From JBLNDJ01 sp050261515 (lineage in GTDB: Bacteria; Acidobacteriota; Terriglobia; Bryobacterales; Bryobacteraceae): a stretch of 64,000 nucleotides of DNA. Within the stretch, counting starts at the first letter, position 1; each line of letters opens with the position of its first letter. The translations under genes and the position numbers were made by a program. Shown here piece after piece: positions 18,154-26,156 of this stretch. The DNA is taken from NCBI GenBank assembly GCA_050261515.1, contig JBLNDJ010000016.1, positions 1-64,000 on the forward strand, in the 5' to 3' direction. The notes beneath the pieces are model-generated. The model did not search any database and was not told the origin of the DNA. It saw nothing but the letters and a program-made list of their open reading frames with translations.

Positions 18154-20100
18154 CTAAGAAATGCTCAACTCCCACGCCCCCTCGGCCGGCGGATTCTCCG
18201 CTTTCAGAAGGACGCGGTACAGGCGCTCGCCCCAGGCGTGCTGGAGGCGCGGGTCGTCAAGCATGATCTCCTCGGTGGTGGCCTTCAGCCGGGAGGCGTC
18301 GTAGGCGATGGTCACGCCGGCGGCTTTGCCCTTCAGTAAGAGCTTGCCCGCTGCGGGCTCGGAAACCGAGCAGGGCGTCATGAGGCTCAACGTAATTTCG
18401 GGCGTGCGCCTGGCGAGCTTGTACTCTTCCCGCACCGTAATTCTGTTCGCGCCGCGATCGAGCCTTAAGGAGCGCTGCCATCGTTCCACGCCGGCCTCGG
18501 CGGGATACGCCCCGGCGATGTCGAGCGCGAAGCTCGCCGCGCCCGCCTCCGTGTGGTAACGCACCTCGCGCGCGGCGAAGCTCCGTCCCGCCTTCTGCAT
18601 CACGCCCCCGATCGTCGGGAGGTTGTGATACGCCGACTGCATGGTCCAGATGTCGTACCGCTGCGCGCTGAACGTTTTGGCCGTATAGGTGCCCACGCCG
18701 GCATCGATCAGGACCGGCTCGCCCTCCGCATAGACGATGAAGTTGCCGACGTCGTTGTGGTTGTGGCTCTCGGCGTTGTGGCCGCCCTTGGCAGCGAGGT
18801 AAAGCCCGCGCGGCGATTCATCGGCGAGACGCGCGGCCATGACCTGAATTCCGGGGAACCATGCGTCGCGCACCAGCCCCTGCGAGCCCCGCGCCGCCAT
18901 CAGCTCGCGCCGGTTGAACAACGCCGGAAGCTGGCGGCCGATCGAGCCGCCTTCGTCGGACCGCACCTTCCGTTCGCGCGCCGACCAGGCGCCCAGCCCT
19001 GCCATGCGCGCGTCGCCGATGCGGCGTCCGTAGCGGAAGACCAGGTCGGCCGAGATCTCCTGCCGCGCGACGGCATCCGCAAAATCAATGAAATAGTCGT
19101 TGTAGATGTGAACTTTGTAGATGTACCGGCCGATGTTCTGGATGAGCGGCTCGCGGTACAGATCGAGGCCTCCCGCGGTCGCCGAATGGAGGAGTTCCAG
19201 GCAATCGAACAGCGCGCCGCCGGCCACGTTCCAGTAGCTGGGACCTTCGTCGCAGCCGCCGTCCGGATGGTAAACCGCGAGGAAATTGTCCAGGCTTCGC
19301 AGGATGCGCGCGATCGCGGCGCGGCGGCGTTCGTCGTTTCGCTCGACCAGCAGCGCGGCCGTGATCCAGTTCGCGTTGATCCACGGGTTCCAGTTGTTGA
19401 CCTGTTCGCCCTCGAAGCCCATCCACCAGAAGTTCCGTTCCAGGTTGGGCGTCAGGATGCGGCGGTCGGTCTCCTGATGGATGCGCTCGCGCAGCAGCGG
19501 AGAAATGCGGTCAAGCGCCGGGCCAAGCAAATAGACGGTCCAGGCGAGCAAAGCGCCCGTGTCGGAGCCGAACAGATCGACCGTGGGGTCCGCGATGTCG
19601 GGCAGGCCGGGCCCTTTCTTCTGAATGTTCAAGTGCGCGGGGACGCCCCAGAAAGACTCCTCGAGCGTGACCCAGAGCCCGTTGACCAGATCGTCGATGA
19701 AACGCCCCTTGTTCTCGACGCACTCGGCCATGACGAGCTCGCGGAGGCGGTTGCGCCGCTCGTTGCGCTCGCGCTCGTAGTTCGCGCGGTTGCCGTTGCG
19801 GACGTACTCGAGGAACAGCGTAGCCGGAAGCGTCGGCCATTTGTACTTCAGGCTGCGCTCGCCGGCGGCGATGAGCGTGGCCCGCTGGTCCGCGGCCAGG
19901 CCCTCCCAGGCGGCGCGCTCCGCGGCGGTCGGGAACGGATGCCACTTCTCGCGCGGAACGAGCATTGCCGGAAGCTTATCGATCGCCGCGGAAAACAGCC
20001 CCGGCGCGCCGGGGTCGGCTGCGGCTCCGGCAACTCCGATGCGCGACGCCGCCAGGGTAGCGGCCGAGGTCGTGAACAGTTCGCGTCTGGTCTGGCTCAT
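18154..20100 (-). CDS. Heparinase II/III-like polysaccharide lyase, Tat-exported
   Basis: 648 residues. The N terminus TRRELFTTSAATLAASR is a twin-arginine signal, so the protein is probably exported folded. A long alpha-helical (alpha/alpha toroid) region (about 90-390, with WWMGFEGEQVNNWNPW and DGGCDEGPSYWN) precedes the heparinase II/III C-terminal beta-sheet domain, whose landmark HNHNDVGNFIVYAEG...PVLIDAG lies near 440-475. The family cleaves uronic-acid-containing polysaccharides by beta-elimination; the actual substrate is unknown. It is divergent from an IclR regulator 57 nt away, which makes it the likely regulatory target. Its stop is 101 nt from the next minus-strand gene. Confidence 0.85.
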   Translation of the reverse strand: MSQTRRELFTTSAATLAASRIGVAGAAADPGAPGLFSAAIDKLPAMLVPREKWHPFPTAAERAAWEGLAADQRATLIAAGERSLKYKWPTLPATLFLEYVRNGNRANYERERNERRNRLRELVMAECVENKGRFIDDLVNGLWVTLEESFWGVPAHLNIQKKGPGLPDIADPTVDLFGSDTGALLAWTVYLLGPALDRISPLLRERIHQETDRRILTPNLERNFWWMGFEGEQVNNWNPWINANWITAALLVERNDERRRAAIARILRSLDNFLAVYHPDGGCDEGPSYWNVAGGALFDCLELLHSATAGGLDLYREPLIQNIGRYIYKVHIYNDYFIDFADAVARQEISADLVFRYGRRIGDARMAGLGAWSARERKVRSDEGGSIGRQLPALFNRRELMAARGSQGLVRDAWFPGIQVMAARLADESPRGLYLAAKGGHNAESHNHNDVGNFIVYAEGEPVLIDAGVGTYTAKTFSAQRYDIWTMQSAYHNLPTIGGVMQKAGRSFAAREVRYHTEAGAASFALDIAGAYPAEAGVERWQRSLRLDRGANRITVREEYKLARRTPEITLSLMTPCSVSEPAAGKLLLKGKAAGVTIAYDASRLKATTEEIMLDDPRLQHAWGERLYRVLLKAENPPAEGAWELSIS

Positions 20101-20157
20101 GGATAGTTGAGGCTAACACATGAGACTCCGAAGTTTCACATAGTAGAATCAGACGGA

Positions 20158-20931
20158 ATGAACGGACAAAGGCGAGTCAAGCGTGTCGGAGTGCTGACCA
20201 AGACCTTCCGCATCCTCGATGCCCTTCAGGCCTCGCCCACACCCCTCACGCTCACGGCGATCTCCGGGCAGACGGGAATCAATAAAAGCACCGCGCTGCG
20301 TTTTCTCGCCCATATGGAGTCCGAGCGGTACGTGGCGCGCGACGCGCGGGGCGGCTACACGCCCGGCGACAAGCTTCAGCGGCCGGGAGCGAGGCCGCCC
20401 TTCGAGGTCAACCTGCGCGACGCCGCGCAGGCGCCCCTCCGCGAGCTATGGCTGACGACGCAGGAAACCGTCAACCTCGGTGTTCTCGACGGCCAGGAGG
20501 TCGTCTATCTCGACTGTTTGGAGAGCCCACACAGTTTCCGCCTTGTGGCCAATGCCGGCACGCGCGCCGTCGCCTATCGGACCGGCCTCGGCAAGGCGAT
20601 CCTGGCATTCTTACCGGCCGGCCGCCGGAAGGCCATCGTCGATTCGCTCGTGTTTCAGGCGTTCACGCCCAAGACCATCACGTCGGCCGAGCGTTTCCGC
20701 AGCGAGCTCGAAAAGGTCCGCGAGCGCGGCTATGCGATCGACGATGAGGAAAGCGTGGTCGGAGTCCGCTGCCTCGCCGCGCCCATTCTGAACGCGGAGC
20801 AGGAAGCCATCGCCGCGGTCAGCATCTCCGGCCCAACCGCCCGGATGACCAACGAGCGGCTGCCCGAGTTCGCCGCCACGATCCGGGCCGCGGCGGGCCA
20901 GATCTCGGCCCGCCTCCGCCCATCCGAGTGA
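20158..20931 (+). CDS. IclR-family transcriptional regulator
   Basis: 257 residues: an N-terminal winged helix (about 8-65, VLTKTFRILDAL...TGINKSTALRFLAHME) and a C-terminal IclR effector-binding GAF-like domain (about 80-250, with AYRTGLGKAILAFLP and AAPILNAEQEAIAAVSISGP). IclR proteins sense small carbon metabolites, often sugar acids. Start at ATG 20158, preceded by AGACGGA; an upstream TTG at 20107 would add 17 unlikely residues. TAGAAT (20144-20149) lies so close that the transcript could be nearly leaderless. The position, divergent to the heparinase-like lyase, suggests control of that gene and autoregulation. Confidence 0.9.
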   Translation: MNGQRRVKRVGVLTKTFRILDALQASPTPLTLTAISGQTGINKSTALRFLAHMESERYVARDARGGYTPGDKLQRPGARPPFEVNLRDAAQAPLRELWLTTQETVNLGVLDGQEVVYLDCLESPHSFRLVANAGTRAVAYRTGLGKAILAFLPAGRRKAIVDSLVFQAFTPKTITSAERFRSELEKVRERGYAIDDEESVVGVRCLAAPILNAEQEAIAAVSISGPTARMTNERLPEFAATIRAAAGQISARLRPSE

Positions 20932-20999
20932 CGCCCGGCCCGCGCAGCGGCCGCCACGTGAAATGCCCGCCCCCGTACGGTCACTAGTACTTCTGGCTC

Positions 21000-21028
21000 T
21001 TGACTTAACGCACCGTCCAGAGAATAGT
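21000..21028 (+). promoter_or_regulatory. Candidate sigma70 promoter for the 1-TM protein
   Basis: TTGACT (21000-21005), a 17-nt spacer, then AATAGT (21023-21028). The matches are 5/6 and 4/6. The predicted start near 21035 leaves a short leader that carries the AGAAGGA ribosome site at 21035-21041. Confidence 0.45.
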
Positions 21029-21050
21029 CTCACGAGAAGGATTGTCCGTC

Positions 21051-21734
21051 ATGGCTACCAATGTCCCCCCAGCGCCGGCTCCCGGCGCTCCCAAAAAGAA
21101 GACCAGTCCGCTGGTCTGGATTCTGATTGCGATCGTCGGCTTCATCGTATTGGCGATCGTCGGCGTGACCGCGGTGGGGTTTTTCGCGTATCACAAGGCG
21201 AAACAGGCAGGCTTCGACGTGGCGCTTCTCGAGAAAAAGCCCGAGCTGGCTCTTCTCAAGATGGCCGTCGCGGCGAATCCGGACGCCGAGATTGTCTCGA
21301 TCGACGAGGATCGCGGCATCGCGAGCGTCAAAAACAAGAAAACCGGCAAGGTCGTCACACTCAACTTCGAAGACATCAAGAACGGCAAGTTGACCTTTGA
21401 AGAGGACGGCCAGAAAGTGACGCTCGCAGGCGGCGACAACGCCGTGAAGCTTCCCTCCTGGCTGCCCGCCTACGCCGGCGCGACCATGCACGGCATCGCG
21501 GGCGAAGGGCCAAAGGGATCCGCCGGCGGCTTCAGCTTCAAAACCGCCGATCCGCCGGAGAAGGTCGCGGCGTTTTACGAAGACGAGCTGAAGAAGGCCG
21601 GTCTCACGGCCGAGCGCAAGGCGTTCGGCTCAACCGCAACCGTGACGGCGGAGGACGGCGGGCGCAAAGCTTCCGTGACTGTCATAGCCGACGGCACAGG
21701 CTCGGAGGTGAGCGGCACGTTCTCGGAGCAGTAG
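21051..21734 (+). CDS. Single-TM anchored protein of unknown function
   Basis: 227 residues: a short Pro/Ala/Lys-rich cytoplasmic head (1-19), one strong TM helix (about 22-46, LVWILIAIVGFIVLAIVGVTAVGFF), then an extracytoplasmic alpha/beta region (to 227) with two similar beta-rich halves around a WLPAYAGA segment. I do not recognise a named family; the type is frequent as hypothetical protein in Acidobacteriota. ATG 21051 is chosen over an upstream TTG because AGAAGGA lies 9 nt before it. It stands alone. Its stop abuts, base to base, the stop of the convergent dehydrogenase gene (TAGCTA). Confidence 0.75.
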   Translation: MATNVPPAPAPGAPKKKTSPLVWILIAIVGFIVLAIVGVTAVGFFAYHKAKQAGFDVALLEKKPELALLKMAVAANPDAEIVSIDEDRGIASVKNKKTGKVVTLNFEDIKNGKLTFEEDGQKVTLAGGDNAVKLPSWLPAYAGATMHGIAGEGPKGSAGGFSFKTADPPEKVAAFYEDELKKAGLTAERKAFGSTATVTAEDGGRKASVTVIADGTGSEVSGTFSEQ

Positions 21735-23171
21735 CTACAGCTCGAACGTAATCCCCTGCGCGAGCGGCAGCTCGGCGGACCAGTTCACGGTGACGGTCTG
21801 GCGGCGCATGTAAGCCTTCCATGCGTCGCTGCCCGCCTCCCGGCCGCCGCCGGTGTCTTTTTCGCCGCCAAATGCGCCGCCAATCTCCGCGCCGCTGGTG
21901 CCGATGTTGATGTTGGCGATTCCGCAATCGCTTCCGCGCGCGCTCAGGAACGTCTCCGCCGATATCAGGTTCGTCGTGAACAGGGCCGACGACAGCCCCT
22001 GCGGCACGTCGTTGTGCCATGCGATGGCTTGCTCGAGCGTGTCGAATTCCACCAGGTAGAGCACCGGCGCAAACAACTCTTCTTTGAGAACCGGCATGCC
22101 GGGCGTCGCGCGCACGAGCGCCGGCTGCACGTAGCAGCCGCCCGGCAGGTCGAGCCGCTCGCCGCCGCACAGCACCTCGCCGCCCTGCTCGCGGATCTTC
22201 GCGAGCCCGCGCATCATGTCCTCGACCGCGCGGCGGCTCACGAGCGGACCCACCAGCGTCCCCTCCTCGAGCGGGTTCCCCGGCCGGAGCTGGCCGTAGG
22301 CCGCCACGAGCGAATCCGTCATCGCGCGCGCAATACCGCGCTGGAGGAACAGGCGCCGGATGGTCGTGCAGCGCTGCCCCGCGGTCCCGACCGCGCCGAA
22401 CAGCACGGCGCGCAGCGCGAGGTCGAGGTTGGCGTCGTCCATCACGATGAGCCCGTTGTTGCCGCCGAGCTCGAGGATCGTCCGTCCGAGCCGGCGCGCG
22501 ACTTTCTCCGCGATCCGCCGGCCCACCTCGCTCGACCCGGTCGCGCTGATCAGCGGCAGCCGCCGGTCCTCGGCCATGGCATCGCCGATCTCGGCGCCGC
22601 GCCCGATCACGACGTTGAACACGCCCTCCCAGCCGTGCCGCGCCAGCACGCGGTCGCAAATCTCCTGCACCGCCAGCGCCGCCATCGGCGTTTCCGACGA
22701 CGGCTTCCACACCACGCAGTCGCCGCACACGGCCGCAATGAGCGCGTTCCACGACCACACCGCCACCGGGAAGTTGAACGCCGTGATCACGCCCACCACG
22801 CCGAGCGGATGCCACTGCTCGTACATGCGGTGCGACGCGCGTTCGCTCTGCATCGTGAAGCCGTACAACTGGCGCGAGAGGCCGGCCGCGAAGTCCGCGA
22901 TGTCGATCATCTCCTGCACCTCGCCGCGGCCCTCGGCCAGGATCTTCCCCATCTCGCGGCTGACCAGCGCGCCGAGCGCGTCCTTGCGCGCGCGCAGTTC
23001 GTTGCCGATCTCGCGCACGATATCGCCGCGCTTAGGGGCTGGAACGAGCCGCCACTTCAAAAAGATCTCCGACGCGCGTTCGATCACCGCGTCGTAATCG
23101 GCCGCGGACGCCAGCGGTACGCGCCCGATTTCGCAACCGTCCACCGGGCTGACCGACACCAGTTCGCCCAT
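21735..23171 (-). CDS. ALDH7-type aldehyde dehydrogenase (aminoadipate-semialdehyde dehydrogenase-like)
   Basis: NAD-dependent dehydrogenase, 478 residues. Catalytic E234 (ILELGGNN) and C268 (GTAGQRCTTIRR) are present, and the C-terminal NIGTSGAEIGGAFGGEKDTGGG motif is the signature of the ALDH7/antiquitin group. These enzymes oxidise alpha-aminoadipate semialdehyde (piperideine-6-carboxylate) in lysine breakdown. Start at ATG 23171 with GAGGAGAG upstream; the N terminus is slightly shorter than in many homologues. It is the last gene of a four-gene minus-strand run with a succinate-semialdehyde-type dehydrogenase and two CPBP proteins, which suggests joint amino-acid or GABA/lysine catabolism. 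Substrate is inferred from family only. Confidence 0.9.
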   Translation of the reverse strand: MGELVSVSPVDGCEIGRVPLASAADYDAVIERASEIFLKWRLVPAPKRGDIVREIGNELRARKDALGALVSREMGKILAEGRGEVQEMIDIADFAAGLSRQLYGFTMQSERASHRMYEQWHPLGVVGVITAFNFPVAVWSWNALIAAVCGDCVVWKPSSETPMAALAVQEICDRVLARHGWEGVFNVVIGRGAEIGDAMAEDRRLPLISATGSSEVGRRIAEKVARRLGRTILELGGNNGLIVMDDANLDLALRAVLFGAVGTAGQRCTTIRRLFLQRGIARAMTDSLVAAYGQLRPGNPLEEGTLVGPLVSRRAVEDMMRGLAKIREQGGEVLCGGERLDLPGGCYVQPALVRATPGMPVLKEELFAPVLYLVEFDTLEQAIAWHNDVPQGLSSALFTTNLISAETFLSARGSDCGIANINIGTSGAEIGGAFGGEKDTGGGREAGSDAWKAYMRRQTVTVNWSAELPLAQGITFEL

Positions 23172-23182
23172 CGTCTCTCTCC

Positions 23183-23854
23183 TCACAACAGCAATTCCGG
23201 ATACGTTCCGTACTCCTGAATCACGTAGCGCGGCCCGACCAGGAAATGCGCGCTGATCCAGTCCGGCACCGCGAAGAACAGAAAGAAACCCACCATCCCA
23301 TGCGCCAGCGCCAGCACGTAAAGGCTCCGGTAGCGCAGGTAGACGCGCGCGCAGATGTAGCCGCCCGCGAACGTCACAGCCATCAGAAACCAGTTCGGCA
23401 GGTGGACCAGCGCGAATACCGCCGCGGCCGCGAGCGCGACGGTGTTCGTTTGCTTGCCCTCGAACTCCGCGAACCGGTTCACGAAATAGCCGTTGAGCAG
23501 GTACTGCTGGAACATGCCCCAAAGGACGTAGCCCAGGATGCCGAGCCCGGCCTGCTTGAGCGTGGCCGGGCGCGCCGTCCCGAACAGAATGCCGGCGCCG
23601 AGCAGCGCGAGCGAAACCCCCGCCACCCACGGCATCACGGCCCGGAACGCCGCGCGGAAGTTCTTCCAGCCGAATCCTAGCCAGCGCGCTCCCTCGCCGT
23701 GGACGAAGTGCGTGCTGATCACGAAACCGAGCACCGGCGCCGCGATCCACGGCGAGTACAGACGAATGAACCAGATGTACAGCATGATGAGCGAGAAGAC
23801 CCCGAGCGCCTCGCCGAGCGCCTTCCAGTCGCGGTCCTGGCGTTTCGTTTCCAT
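23183..23854 (-). CDS. CPBP-family membrane protein with degenerate active site
   Basis: 223 residues with about 6 hydrophobic helices. The layout of the CPBP (Abi/CAAX-like) glutamic protease domain is visible: motif 1 position QQYLLNGYF, motif 2 FALVHLPN and motif 3 LAHGMVGF. The two catalytic glutamates of motif 1 (EExxxR) are replaced by QQ and the Arg by Asn, while both histidine motifs remain. It is therefore probably a non-catalytic relative. It lies 6 nt downstream of an intact CPBP gene and 11 nt upstream of the ALDH7 gene, so all are likely co-transcribed. It could serve as partner or regulator of the intact protease. Confidence 0.75.
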   Translation of the reverse strand: METKRQDRDWKALGEALGVFSLIMLYIWFIRLYSPWIAAPVLGFVISTHFVHGEGARWLGFGWKNFRAAFRAVMPWVAGVSLALLGAGILFGTARPATLKQAGLGILGYVLWGMFQQYLLNGYFVNRFAEFEGKQTNTVALAAAAVFALVHLPNWFLMAVTFAGGYICARVYLRYRSLYVLALAHGMVGFFLFFAVPDWISAHFLVGPRYVIQEYGTYPELLL

Positions 23855-23860
23855 GCCGCC

Positions 23861-24715
23861 TCACAGGAAGAACGCGTGCCGCACGCTGTTGACGAGCGCA
23901 TGCAGCGAAGCGGACGACAGAATCGTCGAGCTCTTCCAAAAAACCTTGCCAAAGACGAACCCCGCGATCGTCGCCAGAATCAGGTAACGCCAGTTCGGCA
24001 GCGGCCCGGGCCCGTTGTTCAGGTGCGACGCGCCGAAAATCAGCGCGGCTGCAAACAGCGTGCGGTGCGAGAAGCCGAAGCGCTGCATCAGCCAGTTCTG
24101 GATCAGCGCGCGGAACAGCAGCTCTTCGGGAATCGCGACGCCGAGCAGCGTCTTCCCCCACAGCAGCGCGAAGCCCGCCGGCCCGTACGGCGATGCGCGG
24201 TACGGCCCCATGTAGCCCATCCACAGGCCGAGCGCGATCAGGACCGGCGCCGCCGCGGCGAAGGCGAGCGCGGGATAAGCGAGATCCGTCCAGCGGCTCG
24301 GCAGGTTATACTTCATTCCCTTCATCTCGCGATAGAGCAGGAATAGCGCGAGGGCGAGCACGATCGATGCGCCGCGCGCCGTGAGGTTCGCAACGCCCCA
24401 GGCGCTTCGCGGAAGCAGGTCGCGCCCCGCGGCGAACTCCACCGGCAGCCACAGCAGCAGGATCGCCGTGAAGTCGAGCCACGGCCGCCTTCCAAAATAG
24501 ACCAGCGCCGTGGGGACGAACAGGTACACCGCCGCCAGCGCCACGAACGGCGTCCGCACCCCAAGCACTGCCGCGAACAGCAGCGTGAGCGCGGCCGGGA
24601 CGAGCCAGATCGCGCGCCGCTTCGCCCGCAGGAGCGCCCGCGCGCGCTCCTGCACCGCCGCCGCGAGCAGCCCGAGAACCAGGATGAGAAAGAACGCGAT
24701 CAGGAACAGTTGCAT
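23861..24715 (-). CDS. CPBP-family intramembrane glutamic protease
   Basis: 284 residues, polytopic (about 8 helices). All three motifs are intact: EELLFR (EExxxR) within VAIPEELLFRALIQN, FGASHLNN (FxxxH) and SLHALVNS (HxxxN). The family includes Rce1-like prenyl proteases and bacteriocin-immunity proteins; the substrate here is unknown. Start at ATG 24715 (MQLFLIAFFLILVLG), which overlaps the stop of the upstream dehydrogenase as TGATG; upstream in-frame codons belong to that gene in another frame. The pairing with a degenerate paralogue directly downstream is notable. Confidence 0.85.
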   Translation of the reverse strand: MQLFLIAFFLILVLGLLAAAVQERARALLRAKRRAIWLVPAALTLLFAAVLGVRTPFVALAAVYLFVPTALVYFGRRPWLDFTAILLLWLPVEFAAGRDLLPRSAWGVANLTARGASIVLALALFLLYREMKGMKYNLPSRWTDLAYPALAFAAAAPVLIALGLWMGYMGPYRASPYGPAGFALLWGKTLLGVAIPEELLFRALIQNWLMQRFGFSHRTLFAAALIFGASHLNNGPGPLPNWRYLILATIAGFVFGKVFWKSSTILSSASLHALVNSVRHAFFL

Positions 24716-26070
24716 CAGCGGATCCAGACCGTCTTCACGTTCACGAACTCGCGTATCCCGTGGACGCTCAACTCGCGCCCGTAGCCCGAGTGCTTCACTC
24801 CTCCGAAAGGCAGCCGCGGGTCTGAGACCACCATGCCGTTCACGAACACCATGCCCGTCTCGAGTTCCTCGATGAAGCGGTCCGGCTGGCTGGTCCACAC
24901 GCTCGCCCCGAGGCCGAATGGAGTTGCGTTGGCGATCCGGATCGCTTCATCGACCGTCCCGAAGCGGTACAACTGCGCCACCGGACCGAACATCTCCTCG
25001 CAATACGCGGGCGCGCCCTCGGGAATTCCCGCCAGCACCGTGGGCGCGTAGTAATTGCCCGCGCGCTCGATGCGCCGGCCGCCCGTCAGCAAGCGCGCGC
25101 CGGCCTCGACCGACCGCCGCACCTGCTCGTCGAGCGTCTCGAGAATGGCGGGCGTCGCGAGCGGGCCGAGTTCCGTCGCTTCCTCCATCGGGTCGCCGAT
25201 CCGCAGCGCCTCCATCCCCGCGACGAACCGTCGCTCGAACTCCTCCGCGATGGGCTCAGCCACCAGGAACCGCTTCGCCGCGATGCAGGACTGCCCGTTG
25301 TTGATCGTGCGCGCCTGAACCGCGGTCTTCACGGCGGCGTCGAGATCGGCGTCCGGCATCACGATGAACGGGTCGCTCCCGCCGAGCTCGAGCACGGTCT
25401 TCTTGATGCGCTTTCCGGCGAGCGCCCCGACGCTGCTCCCCGCCGGCTCGCTCCCCGTGAGCGAGGCGGCCTTCACGCGCTCGTCTTCAAGGATGCGCGC
25501 CACCTCGCGCGAGCCGATGAGCAGCGTCTGGAAGGCGCCCTCGGGGAACCCCGCTTCGCGGAAAATGTTCTCGATCGCGAGCGCGCATCCGGGCACGTTC
25601 GAGGCGTGCTTCAGCAGGCACACGTTGCCCGCCATCAGGGCCGGAGCCGCGAAGCGGAACACCTGCCAGAACGGGAAATTCCACGGCATTACCGCGAGCA
25701 CGGGACCGAGCGGCTCATACCGCACATAGCTCGCCGAAGCGTTGGTCTTCACATGCTCGGCGGCCAGGAAGCGCTCGGCGTTTTCCGCGTAGTAGCGGCA
25801 ACCAAGCGCGCACTTGGCAACCTCGTCGCGAGCCGACCGCAGGGTCTTGCCCATCTCGGACGTCATCAGGCGCCCGAAGCGATCCTTCCCGTCTTCGAGG
25901 ATCTGGGCCGCCCGAGTCATGCGCGCCGCGCGTTCCGCAAAGGGCATCCGCCGGTATTCAACGAAAGTTTCTGCCGCGCGAGCCAGGGCGCGATCGACAT
26001 TAGGAGCGGCAGTCTCGGGATAAGTCCTTAGCAGCTCTCCAGTTGCGGGGTTGATGCTCCGAATGGACAT
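24715..26070 (-). CDS. NAD(P)-dependent succinate-semialdehyde-type dehydrogenase
   Basis: 451 residues, the short GabD/Sad-like class of aldehyde dehydrogenases. Catalytic residues are visible: N131 (PWNFP), K154, E228 (LELGGSDP) and C262 (NNGQSCIAAKR). The end SGYGRELSVHGIREFVNVKTVW is typical. It oxidises succinate semialdehyde or a related aldehyde to the acid in GABA or amino-acid catabolism; exact substrate not proven. AGGAGG sits 9 nt before the ATG. First gene of the four-gene minus-strand operon, overlapping the CPBP protease gene by 1 nt. Divergent from the M16 peptidase over 86 nt. Confidence 0.88.
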   Translation of the reverse strand: MSIRSINPATGELLRTYPETAAPNVDRALARAAETFVEYRRMPFAERAARMTRAAQILEDGKDRFGRLMTSEMGKTLRSARDEVAKCALGCRYYAENAERFLAAEHVKTNASASYVRYEPLGPVLAVMPWNFPFWQVFRFAAPALMAGNVCLLKHASNVPGCALAIENIFREAGFPEGAFQTLLIGSREVARILEDERVKAASLTGSEPAGSSVGALAGKRIKKTVLELGGSDPFIVMPDADLDAAVKTAVQARTINNGQSCIAAKRFLVAEPIAEEFERRFVAGMEALRIGDPMEEATELGPLATPAILETLDEQVRRSVEAGARLLTGGRRIERAGNYYAPTVLAGIPEGAPAYCEEMFGPVAQLYRFGTVDEAIRIANATPFGLGASVWTSQPDRFIEELETGMVFVNGMVVSDPRLPFGGVKHSGYGRELSVHGIREFVNVKTVWIR

Positions 26071-26156
26071 GCCCCCTTCCCTCCTGAGTTCATTGGAGCA
26101 TAGGTCGCCCGGGAAAATGGGACAATAAAGAACAGGTCACACGCCAGCAACATCCA

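Noticed and set aside
23172..24224. N-terminal extension of the ALDH7 frame
   Set aside because: The frame is open far upstream, but it overlaps two CPBP genes and has shadow composition. ATG 23171 has a good ribosome site.
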